DNA from: an uncultured Pseudomonadota bacterium
GTDB taxonomy: Bacteria; Pseudomonadota; Alphaproteobacteria; RF32; CAG-239
DNA: 7,450 bases
Assembly (NCBI GenBank): GCA_949295395.1
Contig: CASFLB010000098.1
Span: 1 to 7,450 of the forward strand
Reading direction: 5' to 3'
The position numbers and the translations under genes are program-made. Below the pieces are notes generated by a model. That model saw only the letters and a program-made list of their open reading frames with translations, had not been told where the DNA came from and ran no database searches. Below, piece by piece: positions 3,959-7,450 of the stretch. The stretch's first letter is position 1. The number at the start of each line of letters is the position of its first letter.

Positions 3959-4915
3959 TTACTTCCAAAGATTGAAGCCAAACAAAACAATTTTTTTCTT
4001 TTTCAAAGAAAGACGAAAATAACGTTGAATAAACACCTTTCGACGCAACTTGATCAAGGCTGGATTTTTACCAAATATTTTAAGATAAGTCTGATAGCAG
4101 TGGTTATCAAGTACTTTATTTTTTGAAACACAATTCTGATACAAAAACTTATAGAAAATATCCTGTTTGTTTTTTACATTATCTTTAATAATTCCAACTT
4201 TTTTTGCAAAGGAATATAAGTTTTCTAAAACAATAAATAAGTCATTATCACGTTTATCTCTTTTTTTAGGGTCATTTATTGAAGAAGTCGGTACAATACG
4301 ATAATTATATCCAACATAGCTAATTATATTCCAGCTTTTCGCGTAATAAGCCGCTTGGATAACAAACAAAATATCTTCAAAATAAATACCATTATAAAAC
4401 TGAAGACTATTTTTTTTCAAAAAATCAGAACGCCACAATCTGATCCATACAAAGCACTTTTTAATACGAGGTAAAATATTATCAAAATTATAATATATTC
4501 CATTATGGAAGGAGTGACAACTTACGGGTTTATTTTTACTTACCATTTTATAACCGCACTCAGTAACATCCGCACCACTTTTTTCTGCTGCTTCATATAA
4601 ATTTATAAAATAATCCCTTTCGATTGTATCATCACTGTCAATAAAGGCGATATATTTACCAGATGCAATTTCCATTCCTGTATTTCTTGCGGCAGATTGT
4701 CCGCGATTTTCTTTATGTTTTAAGATTTTTATTCGACTGTCTTTTTTTGCAAAACTTTCGACAACAACCATACTATTATCTGTACTACAATCATCAATGC
4801 AGATAATTTCAATATCTTTAAATGGCTGATTAATGATACTTTCTAAGCAGTCTTTGACGTAAGTTTCAACATTATAGATTGGAACGATAACCGAAATTTT
4901 TATCTCATTTTTCAT
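3959..4915 (-). CDS. Family 2 glycosyltransferase
   Basis: A complete 318-aa GT-A fold glycosyltransferase that would transfer a sugar from a nucleotide-sugar donor in the cytoplasm, as in capsule, O-antigen or exopolysaccharide synthesis. The N-terminal domain shows SVIVPIYN (residues 8-15), IDDCSTDNS (40-48) for nucleotide binding, NRGQSAARNTG (70-80), and the metal/donor-binding DSDD (93-96) after KYIAFI. The C-terminal half is Lys/Phe/Tyr-rich, has no clear membrane helix, and ends in a basic stretch plus FGFNLWK, a tail type seen in surface-polysaccharide transferases. The ATG at 4913-4915 has AAGAGG (4921-4926) as Shine-Dalgarno. It stands alone rather than in a polysaccharide cluster, and its codons are more AT-rich than adhE, which would fit transfer. 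The acceptor and sugar cannot be predicted. Confidence 0.92.
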   Translation of the reverse strand: MKNEIKISVIVPIYNVETYVKDCLESIINQPFKDIEIICIDDCSTDNSMVVVESFAKKDSRIKILKHKENRGQSAARNTGMEIASGKYIAFIDSDDTIERDYFINLYEAAEKSGADVTECGYKMVSKNKPVSCHSFHNGIYYNFDNILPRIKKCFVWIRLWRSDFLKKNSLQFYNGIYFEDILFVIQAAYYAKSWNIISYVGYNYRIVPTSSINDPKKRDKRDNDLFIVLENLYSFAKKVGIIKDNVKNKQDIFYKFLYQNCVSKNKVLDNHCYQTYLKIFGKNPALIKLRRKVFIQRYFRLSLKKKKIVLFGFNLWK

Positions 4916-4920
4916 ATCAG

Positions 4921-4926
4921 CCTCTT
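4921..4926 (-). promoter_or_regulatory. Shine-Dalgarno of glycosyltransferase gene
   Basis: AAGAGG on the minus strand, 5 bases before the ATG; it supports the chosen start. Confidence 0.75.
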
Positions 4927-4945
4927 CTATGGTTAAGATAGGAAA

Positions 4946-4973
4946 ATCATAAATGATAAAATATAAGTTGCAA
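4946..4973 (-). promoter_or_regulatory. Putative promoter of glycosyltransferase gene
   Basis: On the minus strand TTGCAA (4968-4973), a 16-base spacer, then TATGAT (4946-4951). Initiation near 4939 would give a ~24-base leader containing the Shine-Dalgarno. It lies between the adhE hairpin and the glycosyltransferase, so that gene need not depend on adhE transcription. Confidence 0.55.
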
Positions 4974-5000
4974 TAATTTTATCTGAATTATTATAAAAGA

Positions 5001-5027
5001 TACCCTCAGAAAATTTTTCTGAGGGTA
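5001..5027 (-). terminator. Terminator hairpin of adhE
   Basis: A perfect 13-bp inverted repeat, TACCCTCAGAAAA and its complement around a single T at 5014. In practice the AT core opens into a loop, leaving a strong CCCTCAG stem. On the minus strand it starts 16 bases after the adhE stop and is followed by TCTTTTATAA, a modest T-run. Confidence 0.75.
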
Positions 5028-5043
5028 AAGATTCATAAAGGAA

Positions 5044-7450
5044 TTACATATCAAAATCCGTTTTGCCTTCATAGGCCAAGTAATAAAGCTTTTTGATTTC
5101 TTCAATCAACGGATAACGTGGGTTAGAGCCGGTGCATTGATCATCAAAAGCCCAAACCGGAAGATATTCCATCGCTTTATCAAAATCTTCTTTTGATACG
5201 CCATAGTCTTTAATAGACAGCGGAATGTTGAGCGCTTTTTTGAGCTTTTGCAGAGCTTCAATCAAGCCATCAACTTTAGCATCGTCATCTTTACCTTTAA
5301 TTCCCATATTTTCGGCAAAGGCCGCATAAGCCGCTTTTGCGTTCGGGAATTTGTATTGCGGGAAGGCGCATTGCTTAACCGGTTTATCGGTCGCGTTATA
5401 ACGAATGACCTGACAAATCAACAAAGCATTGGCGATACCATGCGGAATATGGAAAGCCACACCGATTTTGTGAGCCATAGAGTGGCAAACACCCAAGAAA
5501 GCATTTGCAAAGGCCATACCGGCAAGGGTCGCGGCATGGTGAACACGCTCACGAGCATAAGGCTCAGCTTCCGCATAGGACTTCGGCAAATATTGGAAAA
5601 TAAGCTGACCAGCTTGGATAGACAAGCCGCGTGTAAATTCCGTTGCCATTGAAGAAACATAAGATTCAAGCGCGTGCGTCATAACGTCGATACCTGAAGC
5701 GGCGCAAAGACCTCTCGGCATGGTCATAACAAGGTTTGAATCAACAATAGCCATGTTCGGAGTTAAAGCATAATCAGCAATGGCGTATTTAATGCCGGTT
5801 GAATCATCGGTAATGATTGAGAACGGTGTAACTTCTGAACCGGTACCCGAAGTTGTTGGAATGGCAACCATGATAGCTTTTTTACCAAGCTCAGGAAATT
5901 CAAAAATTCTCTTACGAATATCCATAAAGCGCATCGCAAGGTCTTCAAACTTGAGTTCTGGATGTTCATACATCAACCACAAGATTTTAGCAGCATCCAT
6001 CGGAGAACCACCACCCATGGCGATAATAACATCAGGAGAAAAAGTATCAACCATGCGTTTGGCACGGTTAACGGTTGTCAAATCAGGATCAGGGTTAACA
6101 TCGCTGAAAATCTGATATTGAACGCCGATTTCTTCCAAAACGTCGGTAACCTGCTTAGTGAAACCTAAGTCAAAAATTGATTTATCGGTAACGATAAAGG
6201 CACGTTTTTTGCCTTGAAGTTCACGCAAAGCTACCGGCAAAGAACCAGGCTTGAAATAAATTTTGTTTGGTACTTTGAACCACAACATATTTTCTTCGCG
6301 TTTTGCAACAGATTTAATATTCATCAGATGTTTTACCCCCACGTTTTCGCTGACAGAGTTTCCGCCCCAAGAGCCGCAGCCCAAAGTCAGAGAGGGTTCA
6401 AGACGGAAGTTATAAATATCGCCGATAGCACCTTGCGCTGACGGACAGTTAATCAAAATACGACCGGTATGAAGTTCAGTACCGAAATATTTGATACGCT
6501 CGTCATTATGTTGAGCTGTATAAAGAATGGAGGTATGTCCGGCACCTCCAAAGGTAACAAGCTCTTTGGCTTTTGCCGTTGCTTCTTCAAAGTTCTTGGC
6601 TTTATAAAGGGCCAAAACCGGAGAAAGTTTTTCAGCAGAGAAGGGCTCTTCTTTGCCGACTTTTTGACATTCAGCAATTAAAGCTTTGGTGTCTGGATGA
6701 ACTTTTATGCCGGCCATTTCAGCAATATGAGCAGCCTTCTGACCAACAATGGCGGAGTTAAGCTTGCCGTCAATCATAATAACTTTGCCGAGCTTTTCTT
6801 TTTCTTTCGGAGAAAGAATATAAGCCCCGCGTTTAACGAGTTCAGCTTTAACGGCATCATAAACATCTTTAACACAAACGATAGATTGCTCGGACGCACA
6901 AATCATACCGTTATCAAAAGTCTTTGACATCAGAATTGAGCTGACAGCAGTTTCGATATCCGCCGTTTCATCAATCACGGCCGGAGCATTACCAGCACCA
7001 ACGCCTAGAGCCGGCTTGCCGGAAGAATAAGCAGACTTAACCATTCCCGGACCACCGGTAGCAAGAATGAGATCAACCTTCGGATGGCTCATCAACATTT
7101 GTGTCATATTAATGGTCGGATTCTCAATCCAGCCGATAATATTCTCAGGCGCACCGGCTTTAACAGCTTCTTCAAGCATCAAACGAGCGGTTTCAACGGT
7201 GCATTTCTTGGCTCTCGGGTGAGGAGAGAAGATAATGGCGTTGCGTGTTTTCAAGGCGATAAGAGCTTTGAAAATAGCGGTAGAAGTCGGATTTGTTGTC
7301 GGGACAACACCGGCAATAACACCGATAGGTTCGGCGATTTTAATCATACCACCGGCTTCATCTTCTGAGATAATGCCGCAAGTTTTTGTGTGTTTGAATT
7401 TGTTATAAATATATTCGGAAGCAAAATGGTTTTTAATCACCTTATCTTCC
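5044..7450 (-). CDS. adhE: Bifunctional acetaldehyde-CoA/alcohol dehydrogenase AdhE (5' end outside window)
   Basis: 801 residues of AdhE, which reduces acetyl-CoA to acetaldehyde and then ethanol with two NADH, the main fermentative NAD-regenerating route; in other bacteria it polymerises into spirosomes. The first visible residues EDKVIKNHF match E. coli AdhE from about residue 63, so only the N-terminal ~62 residues are missing. The GTG at 7438-7440 is an internal valine, not the start. The aldehyde dehydrogenase domain shows PTTNPTSTAIFK, GVGAGN and the catalytic cysteine in FDNGMICASEQ (equivalent to E. coli Cys246). A linker (ENMLWFKVPNKIYF) leads to the iron-dependent alcohol dehydrogenase domain with GGGSPMDAAK for NAD binding and the metal ligands in GIDVMTHALE (Asp, His), CHSMAHKIG (His) and HIPHG (His). 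It ends at DFDM without the Lys/Ala-rich tail of the E. coli enzyme. All key residues are present, so it should be active. The promoter is not in the window. Confidence 0.98.
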   Translation of the reverse strand, partial: EDKVIKNHFASEYIYNKFKHTKTCGIISEDEAGGMIKIAEPIGVIAGVVPTTNPTSTAIFKALIALKTRNAIIFSPHPRAKKCTVETARLMLEEAVKAGAPENIIGWIENPTINMTQMLMSHPKVDLILATGGPGMVKSAYSSGKPALGVGAGNAPAVIDETADIETAVSSILMSKTFDNGMICASEQSIVCVKDVYDAVKAELVKRGAYILSPKEKEKLGKVIMIDGKLNSAIVGQKAAHIAEMAGIKVHPDTKALIAECQKVGKEEPFSAEKLSPVLALYKAKNFEEATAKAKELVTFGGAGHTSILYTAQHNDERIKYFGTELHTGRILINCPSAQGAIGDIYNFRLEPSLTLGCGSWGGNSVSENVGVKHLMNIKSVAKREENMLWFKVPNKIYFKPGSLPVALRELQGKKRAFIVTDKSIFDLGFTKQVTDVLEEIGVQYQIFSDVNPDPDLTTVNRAKRMVDTFSPDVIIAMGGGSPMDAAKILWLMYEHPELKFEDLAMRFMDIRKRIFEFPELGKKAIMVAIPTTSGTGSEVTPFSIITDDSTGIKYAIADYALTPNMAIVDSNLVMTMPRGLCAASGIDVMTHALESYVSSMATEFTRGLSIQAGQLIFQYLPKSYAEAEPYARERVHHAATLAGMAFANAFLGVCHSMAHKIGVAFHIPHGIANALLICQVIRYNATDKPVKQCAFPQYKFPNAKAAYAAFAENMGIKGKDDDAKVDGLIEALQKLKKALNIPLSIKDYGVSKEDFDKAMEYLPVWAFDDQCTGSNPRYPLIEEIKKLYYLAYEGKTDFDM

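Noticed and set aside
3805..3990. Minus-strand frame covering tRNA-Pro
   Set aside because: It is the translation of the tRNA gene itself (the familiar VAQPGSAFAWGASG-type artefact).
5248..7368. Numerous frames of 60-134 codons on both strands inside adhE
   Set aside because: All are shadows of the strongly conserved adhE coding frame.

Overview
The window reads as a low-GC, Gram-negative bacterial chromosome, most likely a fermentative, host-associated proteobacterium. An uncultured gut alphaproteobacterium is my best guess, but it is only an inference. It rests on the proteobacterial type of the HU protein, a tRNA-Pro with an encoded CCA end, a full bifunctional AdhE, and AT-rich spacers with ordinary TTGNNN/TANNNT promoters. 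No marker in the window fixes the taxon.

Layout, left to right. (1) 1-160: the 3' part of a cysteine-rich reading frame on the + strand, cut by the window edge and running into the tail of the next gene. (2) 161-433 (-): a complete HU-type nucleoid protein with its own promoter and Shine-Dalgarno. (3) 616-2289 (+): two tandem cassettes, each made of a promoter, a 50-nt leader without Shine-Dalgarno, a gene for a putative zinc-binding protein of unknown function, and a terminator. The promoter/leader and the 3' end plus terminator are much more alike between the copies than the coding middles. (4) 2294-2842 (-): an unrecognised 182-aa protein convergent with the second cassette and probably sharing its terminator. 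(5) 2859-3147 (+): a probable gene remnant with stops and a frameshift, followed by a good terminator. (6) 3196-3806: a repeat array, visibly GC-richer than its flanks, lying immediately downstream of tRNA-Pro(GGG) (3809-3885, -). It holds two ~250-300-bp units built of short palindromic modules, and each carries an exact 19-nt copy of the 3' end of that tRNA. (7) 3959-4915 (-): a family 2 glycosyltransferase with its own promoter. (8) 5044-7450 (-): AdhE, missing only about its first 62 residues at the window edge, followed by a perfect 13-bp hairpin.

The genes do not form one pathway. HU is housekeeping, AdhE is fermentative metabolism (acetyl-CoA to ethanol), and the glycosyltransferase probably acts in surface polysaccharide synthesis. 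The parts least explained by known families are the paired zinc-finger cassettes and the tRNA-tail repeat array.
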